A DNA stretch of 64,000 nucleotides from Nitrincola alkalilacustris (GCF_008973755.1 NZ_WBOM01000004.1:124001-188000), one strand, 5' to 3'. Shown: positions 18,501-26,580, numbered from the stretch's first letter. Notes: generated by a model not told the origin, from the sequence alone. Translations and numbers: made by a program.

Positions 18501-19818
18501 GTCCGGTCAGCCGCTGATCACGCAACAGACCCAGGCGTATCAGTATGACCCCAGTGGGCGTTTGACCGGCAGTTCGCTGTACAGCCCTCACTACCCGACC
18601 CGCAACACCGAACAGCACTACACCTTGGATAAGGAAGGCAACCGCGTCGGCTCCGGCGCCCATGCTGACCCCACCGCCTGTCACAGCAACCGCCTTGAGC
18701 AGTTGGGTCATACACAGTTCCGCTACGATGATGCTGGCAACCTGATAGAGCGCCGTGCATCTCAGGATCTGCAAACCCTGCAGTATGACGGCCTGCACCG
18801 TCTCTCCTGCGTTGAACGCCAACGCCCCGGCTATCCCACCACAAAAACCTATTACCTCTACGATGCCCTGTCGCGCCGCATCTGCAAACAGATCATCCCC
18901 GAACGCAGCCAAAGCCACAGCATCCGCTACGGCTGGGACGGCGATCAACTGGTGCATGAAGACAACGGCGATCAACGCACCACCGTGTTCTACGAACCTG
19001 GCAGTTTTGTCCCACTGTTCAGAGTGGATGAAACCAAACGCACCGAAGCGTTTGATGAACACTGGATGCTCAGGGAGCCACAGGATCAGTCAGACAAGCC
19101 CACATACGACACTCACTACAGCGCCTTTGTCACTGACCACCTCGGCACCCCGCTGAAACTGATCGGCTCAGACGGACACCTGCTGTGGACCGGCAAGCCG
19201 GATGATTGGGCGGCGATCCGAGACGAAAAAGCCGTCCCGGACCTGAAACAACCGATCCGCTTCCAAGGGCAATGGCTGGATGAAGAAACCGGGCTCTATT
19301 ACAACCGCTATCGGTATTATGATCCGAGGCAAGGGCGCTATATCACTCAGGACCCCATCGGATTAGCGGGTGGGATGAACAGTTATGCCTATGTGAGTAA
19401 TCCAAAGGGGTGGGTTGATCCATTGGGGTTAAACCCTGTTAGTGTAGCTGTTGAAGTGGGCGTAGTAGGTCGGGATCTCTACTGTTATAAACAAGGTAAG
19501 TTGTTGAGTGATGCAATGGAACAAGGAATACCTGAGATTGATAAACATCGTAAAGAAATGGAAGCATTAAGTAAGGACAGTAATATTACAGATTGCAAAG
19601 TAAGAAGAAAAAATCAAATGGCACTTCCTTACAGTAATGAAGAAATAGAAAAAAAGTACAATCAGTGCTTAGTGAAGGCCGATAAGGATTATAGGGATCG
19701 TTTAGAACAGAATCATACCCTCATAGAGGATATGATAGAGCAACGCCAAGCTGACTATGATCGTTTGAAATGTGATAGTCCGACTGCTCTAAACCGCATA
19801 AAAGTTAAAAAATATTAA
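15526..19818 (+). CDS. rhs: PAAR-domain Rhs polymorphic toxin with an unrecognised C-terminal tip
   Basis: A 1430-residue effector. Residues 1-90 are a PAAR domain (MSKPAARLGDKHVC, GNHPAARVGDTVACG, NGRPAARMLDGTSCGG), the spike tip that docks on VgrG of a type VI secretion system. A DUF6531-like segment starts near NPVNPILGAK, and YD/RHS repeats fill about 290-1240, building the cocoon. The core ends with RFQGQWLDEETGLYYNRYRYYDP and ITQDPIGLAGG, and DPLGL at 1298-1302, where self-cleavage releases the tip. The tip (1303-1430) is lysine-, glutamate- and tyrosine-rich, has four cysteines, is coded by visibly AT-richer DNA and matches no toxin family I know. AAGGAG precedes the start by 6 bases. 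No vgrG is in the window. Confidence 0.93.
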   Translation: MSKPAARLGDKHVCSSTTSKGTPITSGSPDVFIGNHPAARVGDTVACGTPPAVITTGSSSVFINGRPAARMLDGTSCGGVIIEGLGTVLIGGGSVGAPREGEADTVAPCSPSCGNPVNPILGAKLLPASTDFALPAPAPFVFSRGYVSSNAQVGILGQGWSVTGNNLRLTLEPPEEEESDASEAASESAGIPDLTAEAPNDDSAAQSKPSLILQDAHGRRIRFTALESGCMAFSDTEQFWLARGGLWSPEDHPLQHPAFQGLNEIDTLNDTYYFVSTGQRVYLLKPGPVPDSWQLAAEYTHQGYCTQYQRDAAGNIQQVIDSAGRRYHFHYQSSPALQDGDPGVRLTSVSLLSDHLQVASDVAGGVVGGVVDSSDDEAVGTLVSFSYNASGDLIAVHDRANRIVIQYQWQNHILTGYTVPGRLTMRYEWSEHTPEGKVLRQIEVDGLTRTYDYQPTHTSVTDNLGREERYAFVGSGPGLRWHAHHRADGSELHFNYNGDGQRISEIDPLGGVTVFQRDSLGHLSSLRLPTREIYTYRRDPLGRLTKVTTPDNAVRQFTYDDRGNLTSIIDANEHRTRFEYGLRALPDRPTRWIDPEGATHRYTWTSLGQLASITDCSDHTTQYVYNALGQLIRTTDPLKQITEFAYNAVGQRISVTLPDRTQLKYAYNEHGLLTQASDAKGVYQTLRYDDQGQVIAETDANGHTRQYRYDIAGRLTEIINAQGASYHFEYDVMDRVVREVGFDGRERRYTYNRCGDLIQQQEVVNAETHTTKMYYDGVGRLLARELPATELSPTLLEQYRYDAAGRMIQADNIYARVEWAYDPTGARLIEQQWHKNAHLALQYAEANPPEHNDQLLPPLTTDLVVWEWRNETEYNAQGIPRISQQGEHAMGALLYGSGHLLALRLGNLEMTLEPDALHREQQRQIKARSQAQPLMQRERRYSPVGLLAAQRDIYLGGTQPLSDHSDPIQINQYQYDARYRLTGITQSVPPLESGQPLITQQTQAYQYDPSGRLTGSSLYSPHYPTRNTEQHYTLDKEGNRVGSGAHADPTACHSNRLEQLGHTQFRYDDAGNLIERRASQDLQTLQYDGLHRLSCVERQRPGYPTTKTYYLYDALSRRICKQIIPERSQSHSIRYGWDGDQLVHEDNGDQRTTVFYEPGSFVPLFRVDETKRTEAFDEHWMLREPQDQSDKPTYDTHYSAFVTDHLGTPLKLIGSDGHLLWTGKPDDWAAIRDEKAVPDLKQPIRFQGQWLDEETGLYYNRYRYYDPRQGRYITQDPIGLAGGMNSYAYVSNPKGWVDPLGLNPVSVAVEVGVVGRDLYCYKQGKLLSDAMEQGIPEIDKHRKEMEALSKDSNITDCKVRRKNQMALPYSNEEIEKKYNQCLVKADKDYRDRLEQNHTLIEDMIEQRQADYDRLKCDSPTALNRIKVKKY

Positions 19819-19822
19819 TGTC

Positions 19823-21001
19823 ATGATTGAAATGAATCGTTCAAATTTCAAATACATACTGATATGGCTTTTTATATTATCAGTATTGAGTGCTATTTTC
19901 TTATACATCAAAGATAGCCATCGTCAAAGTGAGATATGGAGCTTTAAAACCTTAAGTCTTTCTACCAGCCGTATGCTGCTGCATGATAATAATATTTACT
20001 TCACGGATCAGGCTAATCACGTATATTCACTTTCCACTGATGGAGATCTGAATTGGAAGTTAGATTTGGGATGCCCTATTACAACGTTAAAAAAAATAAT
20101 TATTTACGAAAAATATATCGCTGCGATAACTGCCGCCAGCTATCAGACTTTATATCCCGAAACAGTGACTAGCTGTCAGAATGAAGAACGGCTCCATATT
20201 ATTGATCGCAATAAGGGCAAGTTGATTAACATAAAAGGAGGGGATTTAATTTATTCGAATGGTTTTTTTAATGGAAAGGTTTACTATTCAACGTCATCTG
20301 GTTTATACAAAAGCGAAATCACTGGCACTGAGGAAGAAATAATTATTGATAGTGATATTGAAGGTGATATGACACGCTCTTTATCTTCTCATTTCTCCTT
20401 CCATGATTCAATGCTATACATGAAAAATATGGATCAACATGTGTTTGCTTTTGACTTGATAAGCGATGAAATAAAATGGCAGCATGCTTCCGATTGGCAG
20501 CCAGATCAAAAAGACTCGGTAGAGCCCACTCGCACATCTCGTTCACTGGTTTATGATGAAGGTGTAATTTATACAGTCAACAAAGTTCAACATTCAACAG
20601 CAGCCGATGTCTATGCCTTTGATGCTGAAAGTGGTGTTATTTTAGGACGTTACCGCATTGAAGCTGGTGCAAGCCCTGGGCGCCTGTCAGCTTCTGATAA
20701 ATACATTTATATTCCATCAAGAGATTCACGAGTTCATGCTTTAACCAAACGTGACCTTTATCCTGTTTGGGATGTGCCCACCATCGGGCCAGTTCGAGGG
20801 GCGATGGTACCTTATCAAGGAGTCGTCTACGCAGGAACACAAGCGGGTAGCATTATTGGCCTTGATGAAGAAACAGGTGAGCGTGTCTATCGCTACCCTA
20901 CTGATGATCCGATTCCTGGGACACCTGCGATTCAGGATGGCATCATCTATTTTGCCACCAATGGTGGCTCAATTCATGCAGTGCGCTTACCTGACAAATA
21001 A
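19823..21001 (+). CDS. Membrane-anchored PQQ-like beta-propeller protein, candidate immunity protein for the rhs tip
   Basis: A 392-residue protein whose ATG lies 4 bases after the rhs stop; another in-frame ATG is at 19832. Residues about 10-27 (ILIWLFILSVLSAIFLYI) form one membrane anchor. The rest is a repeating beta-blade pattern: NNIYFTDQANHVYSLSTDGDLNWKLDL, ADVYAFDAESGVILGRY, GVVYAGTQAGSIIGLDEETGERVY, GIIYFATNGGSIHAV. This is a PQQ/BamB-like propeller, probably facing the periplasm. Position directly behind a toxin tip and the same AT-rich base composition argue for an immunity role; most Rhs immunity proteins are smaller. I know of no named family for this pairing. Confidence 0.7.
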   Translation: MIEMNRSNFKYILIWLFILSVLSAIFLYIKDSHRQSEIWSFKTLSLSTSRMLLHDNNIYFTDQANHVYSLSTDGDLNWKLDLGCPITTLKKIIIYEKYIAAITAASYQTLYPETVTSCQNEERLHIIDRNKGKLINIKGGDLIYSNGFFNGKVYYSTSSGLYKSEITGTEEEIIIDSDIEGDMTRSLSSHFSFHDSMLYMKNMDQHVFAFDLISDEIKWQHASDWQPDQKDSVEPTRTSRSLVYDEGVIYTVNKVQHSTAADVYAFDAESGVILGRYRIEAGASPGRLSASDKYIYIPSRDSRVHALTKRDLYPVWDVPTIGPVRGAMVPYQGVVYAGTQAGSIIGLDEETGERVYRYPTDDPIPGTPAIQDGIIYFATNGGSIHAVRLPDK

Positions 21002-21099
21002 AGATCATTTGGAACACTTTCGCTCTTTAACAATTCTCAATAAACAATACAGCGATACAGATTGATATCTGTGCCGCCATACTCATTGAATCCACTCCC

Positions 21100-21140
21100 T
21101 ACGGCAATGGGCATCTAATGGCCCTGCATCTGGGTAGCCT
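21100..21140 (+). pseudogene. 5' remnant of the orphan rhs core
   Basis: The bases read YGNGHLMALHLGS in frame, matching YGSGHLLALRLGN of the complete rhs gene (near 18208-18249). Upstream of here (21002-21099) nothing resembles rhs, so this copy was already truncated at its 5' end. The IS21 element is inserted directly after base 21140, and the core resumes at 23285. Confidence 0.75.
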
Positions 21141-21196
21141 TGTCAACAACAGCGCAGTTTGACCGCTTTTCATCAGTTTAGATTGTCCGGTTTTCA

Positions 21197-22000
21197 TCAG
21201 TCCTCATTGTTCAGTTCTTGATTGTCTGTGTCGTTGGAGTCCTCTTCTTGTTTGGCCGTAGCGGGTATGAGTCCGGCCTTGCGTTTATCCTTCAGCCGGT
21301 AGCTCTCGCCCTTGATGTTGAGTGTTGTCGAGTGATGCAACAGCCGATCCAGTATCGCTGTTGCAATCACCTGATCGCCGAACACCTCACCCCAGTCCAT
21401 AAAGCTTTTATTTGAGGTGAGCAGTGTGCAAGCTCGCTCGTAGCGGCGATTGATGAGCCGGAAGAACAGACTGGCCTCTTCACGGGTCATGGGCAGGTAG
21501 CCGATCTCATCAAGGATCAGCACTTTCGGGTAACTCAGTTGTTGCAACTGACGCTCCAGTCGGTTTTCTTGACGGGCTTTGACCAGCGTACTGACCAGTC
21601 GATCCAAGGTCATGAACAACACACGGTGACCGGACTCAGCGGCCTTAACACCCAGCGCCACGGCTAGATGGGTTTTGCCTACCCCCGGTGGGCCGAGCAG
21701 GATCACGTTTTCATTGCGTTCCACGAACCCAAGCCCTGAGAGCTCTCGCACCAGCTTACGGTCTATGCTGGGCTGGAAGCTGAAGTCGAACTGCTCCAGT
21801 GTTTTGATCCAGGGCAGCCTGGCCTGTTTGAGGCGAGTCTCCAGACCTTTCTGGTGACGTCCACCCCATTCCTGAGCCAAGGCTTGCTCCAGGAACTCAC
21901 GGTAGTTCAGATCCTTCTTGCTGGCATGTTCACAGAGGGTATTCAGAGAGGCTTGCAGATGATCCATTTTAAGCCGATCCAACAGTTGGTCCAGGTTCAT
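21197..22000 (-). CDS. istB: IS21-family transposition helper ATPase IstB
   Basis: A 267-residue AAA+ ATPase of the IstB/DnaC type. Walker A is GPPGVGKTHLA (about residues 104-114), Walker B is LILDEIGYLP, followed by the SLFFRLINRRYER helix and SNKSFMDWGEVF. It oligomerises on target DNA and recruits and activates the IstA transposase. The start overlaps the istA stop by 4 bases. The coding frame looks intact. Confidence 0.95.
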   Translation of the reverse strand: MNLDQLLDRLKMDHLQASLNTLCEHASKKDLNYREFLEQALAQEWGGRHQKGLETRLKQARLPWIKTLEQFDFSFQPSIDRKLVRELSGLGFVERNENVILLGPPGVGKTHLAVALGVKAAESGHRVLFMTLDRLVSTLVKARQENRLERQLQQLSYPKVLILDEIGYLPMTREEASLFFRLINRRYERACTLLTSNKSFMDWGEVFGDQVIATAILDRLLHHSTTLNIKGESYRLKDKRKAGLIPATAKQEEDSNDTDNQELNNED

Positions 22001-23181
22001 CTCAGTATCTCCTCATACACGGCCAGGCTACGGTGCTGCACCGGCATGGCCTCCTGCCATAAGGAGATGTGGTGCTCCTGTGTAATCTGCCAGCCATCAC
22101 TGCGATCGGTCAGTCGATGATGAGCCATCTCCTGACCCTGGATGTTATACACCGTCAGTTGATCATCGAGGCTGATACGGATGGTCACCTGCTGCCCACA
22201 GCACTCTGCAGGCACGCTGTAGCGATTACCCCGCACATCGATGTAGGCATCCCAACTGACCTGGCGGATCTCATGGTAACGGGTGTCGAAGTCCATGACC
22301 GGCAGCGGTAACAGATGGGGCCTTTCTAGCTCGAACCGTTGTGCCGGTGTTTGCTGGAACTGCTTGAGGGTGCGCTGCAGCGCACAGGTTCCAAGCCATT
22401 GCTCCAATAACTGGTTCAGGTGTGCATAGCTGTCAAAGCTCCGATAGCGCTGGAAGAAGTGATGCTTCACATAGCCGACCATGCGTTCAGTTTTACCCTT
22501 GGTTCTGGGTCGCTGCGGGCGACAGGCTTTAGCAATAAACCCATAGTGGTTGGCCAGTTCCAGAAAGCCGGTATTGAAGGTCACCTTGCCATCAGGCTCA
22601 TGCCGCACGACAGCGGCCTTCTGATTGTCGACCAGCACATAGGTAGGTACACCACCGAAGTAGCGGAAGGCCTGAACCAGAGACTCATAGGTGTGTGCTG
22701 CATCCTGCCTGGGGCCTGCCCAGACATGGCCATGGCGGGAGTAGCCCAGCACGTTGACAGCAAAGTTGACGGAACAGATACGACCAGCCACTTCCGTACG
22801 GATCTGTCCCCAGTCATGTTGTAATTGCTGACCCGGTCCTGTTTCATAACGGACCGTTTGCTTGCTGGCACGCAGTACTCGTTTGGGTTGGATGTACATA
22901 CGCAACAGAGACCGGCCACCGCTATACCCTTGCTCCTTGATTTGCTGGAAAATCACTTCAGCATTCCAGACCTGACAGGCCAACTGCTGGTCGATAAACG
23001 CTTTGAAGGGATCGAGTTTGTGTGGTTTTCGCACGACAGATTTCCCGGTCGGCGGAGCTGGCAGGGCAAGGCAGCGACGCACGGTGCGCTCTGAGCAACC
23101 GATACGATGGGCAATATCCACAATATGTGCCCCTTGTTGGCGAAGTTGTTTTATCATGTGAAAGTCCTCTCGGCTTAGCAT
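21997..23181 (-). CDS. istA: IS21-family transposase IstA
   Basis: A 394-residue DDE transposase. ATG 23181 (MLSREDFHMIKQLRQQGA) is the family start and has AAGGAG 7 bases upstream; a frame extension to 23214 is unlikely. An N-terminal helix-turn-helix (IVDIAHRIGCSERTVRRCL) is followed by the integrase core: HDWGQIRTEV with the first Asp, VLVDNQKAAV with the second, and the RTKGKTERMVGYVK region with the Glu. It appears complete and potentially active with istB. Confidence 0.94.
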   Translation of the reverse strand: MLSREDFHMIKQLRQQGAHIVDIAHRIGCSERTVRRCLALPAPPTGKSVVRKPHKLDPFKAFIDQQLACQVWNAEVIFQQIKEQGYSGGRSLLRMYIQPKRVLRASKQTVRYETGPGQQLQHDWGQIRTEVAGRICSVNFAVNVLGYSRHGHVWAGPRQDAAHTYESLVQAFRYFGGVPTYVLVDNQKAAVVRHEPDGKVTFNTGFLELANHYGFIAKACRPQRPRTKGKTERMVGYVKHHFFQRYRSFDSYAHLNQLLEQWLGTCALQRTLKQFQQTPAQRFELERPHLLPLPVMDFDTRYHEIRQVSWDAYIDVRGNRYSVPAECCGQQVTIRISLDDQLTVYNIQGQEMAHHRLTDRSDGWQITQEHHISLWQEAMPVQHRSLAVYEEILR

Positions 23182-23284
23182 GGCGACTCTCCTTTCCGGT
23201 TTCGTCACCTTCAAGGAAAGACCCTGCGGGTCGGGAGGACAATCTATTCTGATGATTTACGGACTTTTAGCACTGTTGCTGACA

Positions 23285-25005
23285 GCCTGGAGATGACACT
23301 GGAGCCGGATGCGTTGCACCGTGAGCAACAGCGCCAGATCAAGGCCAAGGCAGACGCTCAGACGAACTCTCTGACACAACCCCTAATACAGCGTGAGCGA
23401 CGTTACAGCCCGGTGGGGCTGTTAGCGGCACAACGCGATGTCTACCTCGGTGGCCGTCTGCCACTGTCGGATCGCTCCGATCCGATCCAGATCAATCAGT
23501 ACCAGTACGATACCCGTTACCGCCTGACCGGCATCACCCAGTCTGTGCCGCCACTGGAGTCCGGCCAGCCGCTGATCACGCAACAGACCCAGGCGTATCA
23601 GTACGACCCCAGTGGGCGTTTGACCGGCAGTTCGCTGTACAGCCCTCACTACCCGACCCGGAGCACCGAACAGCACTACACCTTGGATAAGGAAGGCAAC
23701 CGCGTCGGCTCCGGCGCCCATGCCGACCCCACCGCCTGTCACAGCAACCGCCTTGAGCAGTTGGGTCATACACAGTTCCGCTACGACGATGCCGGCAACC
23801 TGATTGAACGCCGCGCACCTCAGGATCTGCAAACTCTGCAGTATGATGGCCTGCACCGCCTCTCCTGCGTCAAGCGCCAGCGCCCTGGCTATCCGACCAC
23901 GGAGACCTATTACATCTACGATGCCCTGTCGCGCCGTATCTGCAAGCAAATCATCCCCGAGCGCAGCCAAAGCCACAGCATCCGCTACGGCTGGGACGGT
24001 GATCAGCTGGTGCATGAAGATACTGGCGATCAACGCACCACCGTGTTCTACGAGCCTGGCAGTTTTGTCCCGCTGTTCCGCGTGGATGAAACCAAACGCC
24101 CCGAAGAGTTTGATGAACACTGGATGCTCAGAGAGCCACAGGAGAGCGCATCCGAACCGGGATACGACACCCACCACTACAGCGCCTTTGTCACTGACCA
24201 CCTTGGCACCCCGTTGAAACTGCTCGGCTCCGACGGACACCTGCTCTGGACCGCAAAACCGGATGACTGGTGTGCGGTCCGCGACGAAAAAGCCGTCCCG
24301 GACCTGAAACAACCGATCCGCTTCCAGGGGCAATGGCTGGATGAAGAGACCGGGCTCTATTACAACCGGTATCGGTATTATGATCCGAGGCAAGGCAGAT
24401 ATATCACTCAGGACCCCATTGGTTTAGCGGGTGGAATGAAGAGTTATGCGTATGTGAGGAATCCTACGGGGTGGGTGGGTCCGTTAGGGTTGAGTGATAA
24501 AGCAAACTGGCCTTCTATACAAGTTGAAAGTGTTGCTACTGATCCAGACCCTATTGTTAGAGTTTTGAAAACCTTGATAGCTTATGGTCGTATGGCTGGA
24601 GGAGGCCTTCAGGTGGCCGCTGGAAAAGGAATGTGTGCATCCGGAATACTATGTTCTATAGGAGCTCCTCTAGCTACACAAGGAGCAGGTAACATTGGTG
24701 CTGGTGTTAGTGATTATTTAGAAATTTTAGGATATAAGACCGACTTAAATGCTACAAAGCATGCATATGATCTAATATCAGAAGGTAATGGAGAAAAAAT
24801 ATTTTCGTGTGCCGATCTTGCTACCGGTGCAGCAGGCCTTGCCGCTGGTTTTAGACAGGTTCCTGTTGTTATAGACAAAGGGTTGACCATTACTCAATAT
24901 ACAAAGGTTTTCGCATACAAAGTCGAAGGCACCCCACTTCCTGCGATTGGTCTTGATCTTATTGGAACCGTTGAATCTGGCAAAGGATGTTTTGGAAATG
25001 ATTAG
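23285..25005 (+). pseudogene. Orphan rhs 3' fragment: core end plus a DUF4225-like toxin tip
   Basis: This is the 3' part of a second rhs gene, cut off from its start by the IS21 element. From ATG 23293 it encodes 570 residues. The first 400 or so are nearly identical to the core end of the complete rhs (residues about 907-1302), with a few extra residues near KADAQTNSL. The last motif reads GWVGPLGL instead of DPLGL. The tip (about 170 residues) is new and glycine/alanine-rich: GRMAGGGLQVAAGKGMCASGILCSIGAPLATQGAGNI. That spacing recalls DUF4225 Rhs tips thought to act on membranes. It may be silent or be a donor for tip swapping. AT content rises sharply where the tip begins (about 24490). 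Confidence 0.8.
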
Positions 25006-25297
25006 CTCATTTTGGTTATTCCTATTAGTACTTTTATCATCTGCCAATATAATTTTATTACTTGTGATGAAATTTATAATAAAACGCCTACCAAGTAATT
25101 TTTACTTAGGCATTTGCCATAGCTTATCTTGTTTACAAATTTTAATTTTCGGCATTTATGCATACTCTCATATCGGCCTTGAGAGAAACTATTTATTCGA
25201 ATTCATGTATATGTTATTTACAATGACAGGGCATTACGCAACTTTAAAATCAAAAACATCAGATCAGACTATCATTAAAATGGTTAAAAAAAGATAA
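24998..25297 (+). CDS. Small membrane protein, candidate immunity to the orphan Rhs tip
   Basis: A 99-residue protein starting MISSFWLFLLVLLSSANIILLL. Its ATG lies inside the orphan rhs end, sharing 8 bases (ATGATTAG), which implies translational coupling. Three hydrophobic segments are visible, at about residues 4-25, 34-56 and 66-82, with a lysine-rich tail ending MVKKR. A membrane immunity protein fits a membrane-active toxin tip. No family is recognised. A longer in-frame start at 24947 is possible but would lie wholly inside rhs. Confidence 0.65.
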   Translation: MISSFWLFLLVLLSSANIILLLVMKFIIKRLPSNFYLGICHSLSCLQILIFGIYAYSHIGLERNYLFEFMYMLFTMTGHYATLKSKTSDQTIIKMVKKR

Positions 25298-25308
25298 CCG
25301 CATAAAAC

Positions 25309-25333
25309 TGACCTTTAAAAAAATTTTAGGTCA
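25309..25333 (+). terminator. Hairpin after the candidate immunity gene
   Basis: TGACCT (25309-25314) pairs with AGGTCA (25328-25333), and the A-run and TTTT inside can extend the stem. It lies 12 bases after the small membrane gene. There is no T-tail, so its strength as a terminator is uncertain. The rest of 25334-25645 is AT-rich non-coding DNA in which I see no gene. Confidence 0.4.
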
Positions 25334-25645
25334 TATAGAAATACAAATTGATATGCGTTGCTAAAATGGGCCATACCTGAATCCATGACTTCGGTTTCAA
25401 TAAAAACGCTCAAATCAGACCCTGCAATAGCAAGGATTCCAGCGTCAAAATAGACATCACTATCTATTCACCCAAACAGTGGAATAGCGGTAGCTTTCAA
25501 GCAAGGCTGTAGGTTCTATTGGAGCTATTTTAGATTCCCGCATGCAAGAGCGAGCTCTCTTCTTCAATTCGCCCACTGCCAAAGGAGTCGGACCAACACC
25601 GAAGAGACCACTGCTCGACTGTAACAGAGCTTCATCACTTGAGGC

Positions 25646-26578
25646 TCACCACCAGGATGAGATACCGGCAACGCCCTGAGCGCCTGAGTTCCAGGCCTGT
25701 TCCAGACAGGTTTCATCCATCCCGCCCAGAGCATAGACCGGCAGCGTGACACCCTCTACCCACTCCTTGAACAGATCCCAGCCCAGATTAGGTTGATCCG
25801 GATGAGAGTTCGTCGGCATGACGGGCGACAGAGTAACGAAGTCTACCCCTTTGCGCTGCGCCATCTCCAGCTCTTGTGGGTTATGGCAGGAGGCACTGAG
25901 CAGACTTCCAGTAAAGGCTTTACGATCGGTAAGCTCGCGCAGACGGTCAGCAGTAAGGTGCAGGGCATCAGCCTGAAGATCATTCGCCACATCGATAGAG
26001 CCGTTCAGCACCAGTCTGGCATTGTGATCATCACAGATCTGATTCAGTTCATGCCACAGAGGCTTGAGCTGATCCAATCCAAGATCATGAGCCCGCAGCA
26101 TAACCAGCCTGACGCCCTTCAGCAGCGCAGCCTCTACACGTGCAGGATATTCATCGAGCCCGGATTCACCGGTAATCAGCATGCACTCGGGTAGGCGCAA
26201 GGCCGTGATGATCGGCGTGTTGGCTGCGGGGAAGGCATACTCGTCCAACTCGGCTTCATCCACCCAGCAGATCGGTTGCCCTTCTTTGCCATGCGCCTCA
26301 CCACTGAAGCCATCCACACGCCAGACATCCAGCTTGACGCTTTTATCCGGGTAACGGTGCAGTATCTGGATCAGCGGGCGGGCCTGGGTCACGTCGATAC
26401 CCAACTCCTCATGCAACTCCCGCTGCAAGGCATCGAGCGGCGCTTCACCGACCTCCACCTTGCCACCTGGAAACTCCCAGAGGCCGCCCTGATGCTTATT
26501 CTCGGGGCGACGGGCTATCAGAATCTGACCTGCTGCATCGACAATGACCGCCGCCACAACATGAATCACTTCGCTCAT
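25646..26578 (-). CDS. Nudix (MutT) hydrolase fused to a ThiE-like domain
   Basis: A 310-residue two-domain protein. Residues 1-130 are a MutT-type Nudix domain with the box GGKVEVGEAPLDALQRELHEELGI, which in MutT removes 8-oxo-dGTP from the nucleotide pool. Residues about 140-310 form a TIM-barrel like thiamine-phosphate synthase, with RLVMLRAHDLGLDQ, LSASCHNPQELEMAQRKGVDFVTLSPVMPT and VYALGGMD. This fusion is common in gammaproteobacteria near argJ and secA; the ThiE-like half probably lacks full synthase function. The start sits 2 bases beyond the argJ stop. Confidence 0.9.
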   Translation of the reverse strand: MSEVIHVVAAVIVDAAGQILIARRPENKHQGGLWEFPGGKVEVGEAPLDALQRELHEELGIDVTQARPLIQILHRYPDKSVKLDVWRVDGFSGEAHGKEGQPICWVDEAELDEYAFPAANTPIITALRLPECMLITGESGLDEYPARVEAALLKGVRLVMLRAHDLGLDQLKPLWHELNQICDDHNARLVLNGSIDVANDLQADALHLTADRLRELTDRKAFTGSLLSASCHNPQELEMAQRKGVDFVTLSPVMPTNSHPDQPNLGWDLFKEWVEGVTLPVYALGGMDETCLEQAWNSGAQGVAGISSWW

Positions 26579-26580
26579 AC

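Larger units (their letters stand above)
21141..23284 (-). mobile_element. IS21-family insertion sequence with GCCT target duplication
   Basis: The 2144-bp element carries istA and istB. Its ends are imperfect 48-bp inverted repeats (21141-21188 and 23237-23284), beginning TGTCAACAACAG and TGTCAGCAACAG and both containing CATCAG and ATTGTCC; 34 of 48 positions agree by eye. The target duplication is GCCT (21137-21140 and 23285-23288). Removing the element and one GCCT rejoins GGTAGCCTGGAGATGAC, which matches GGTAATCTGGAGATGAC of the intact rhs gene, so the insertion was clean. Confidence 0.93.

Noticed and set aside
18361-19062. Minus-strand open frames under the Rhs core, repeated under the orphan copy
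   Set aside because: They recur only because the rhs core is duplicated; they share no known family and overlap YD repeats.
15526-19818. Tandem DNA repeats in rhs as a possible CRISPR or minisatellite
   Set aside because: The repeats are degenerate protein-level YD motifs without constant DNA spacers.
25298-25645. Possible extra small gene in the AT-rich gap after the second immunity gene
   Set aside because: No frame of useful length with a start and ribosome site is present; only a hairpin at 25309-25333 is seen.
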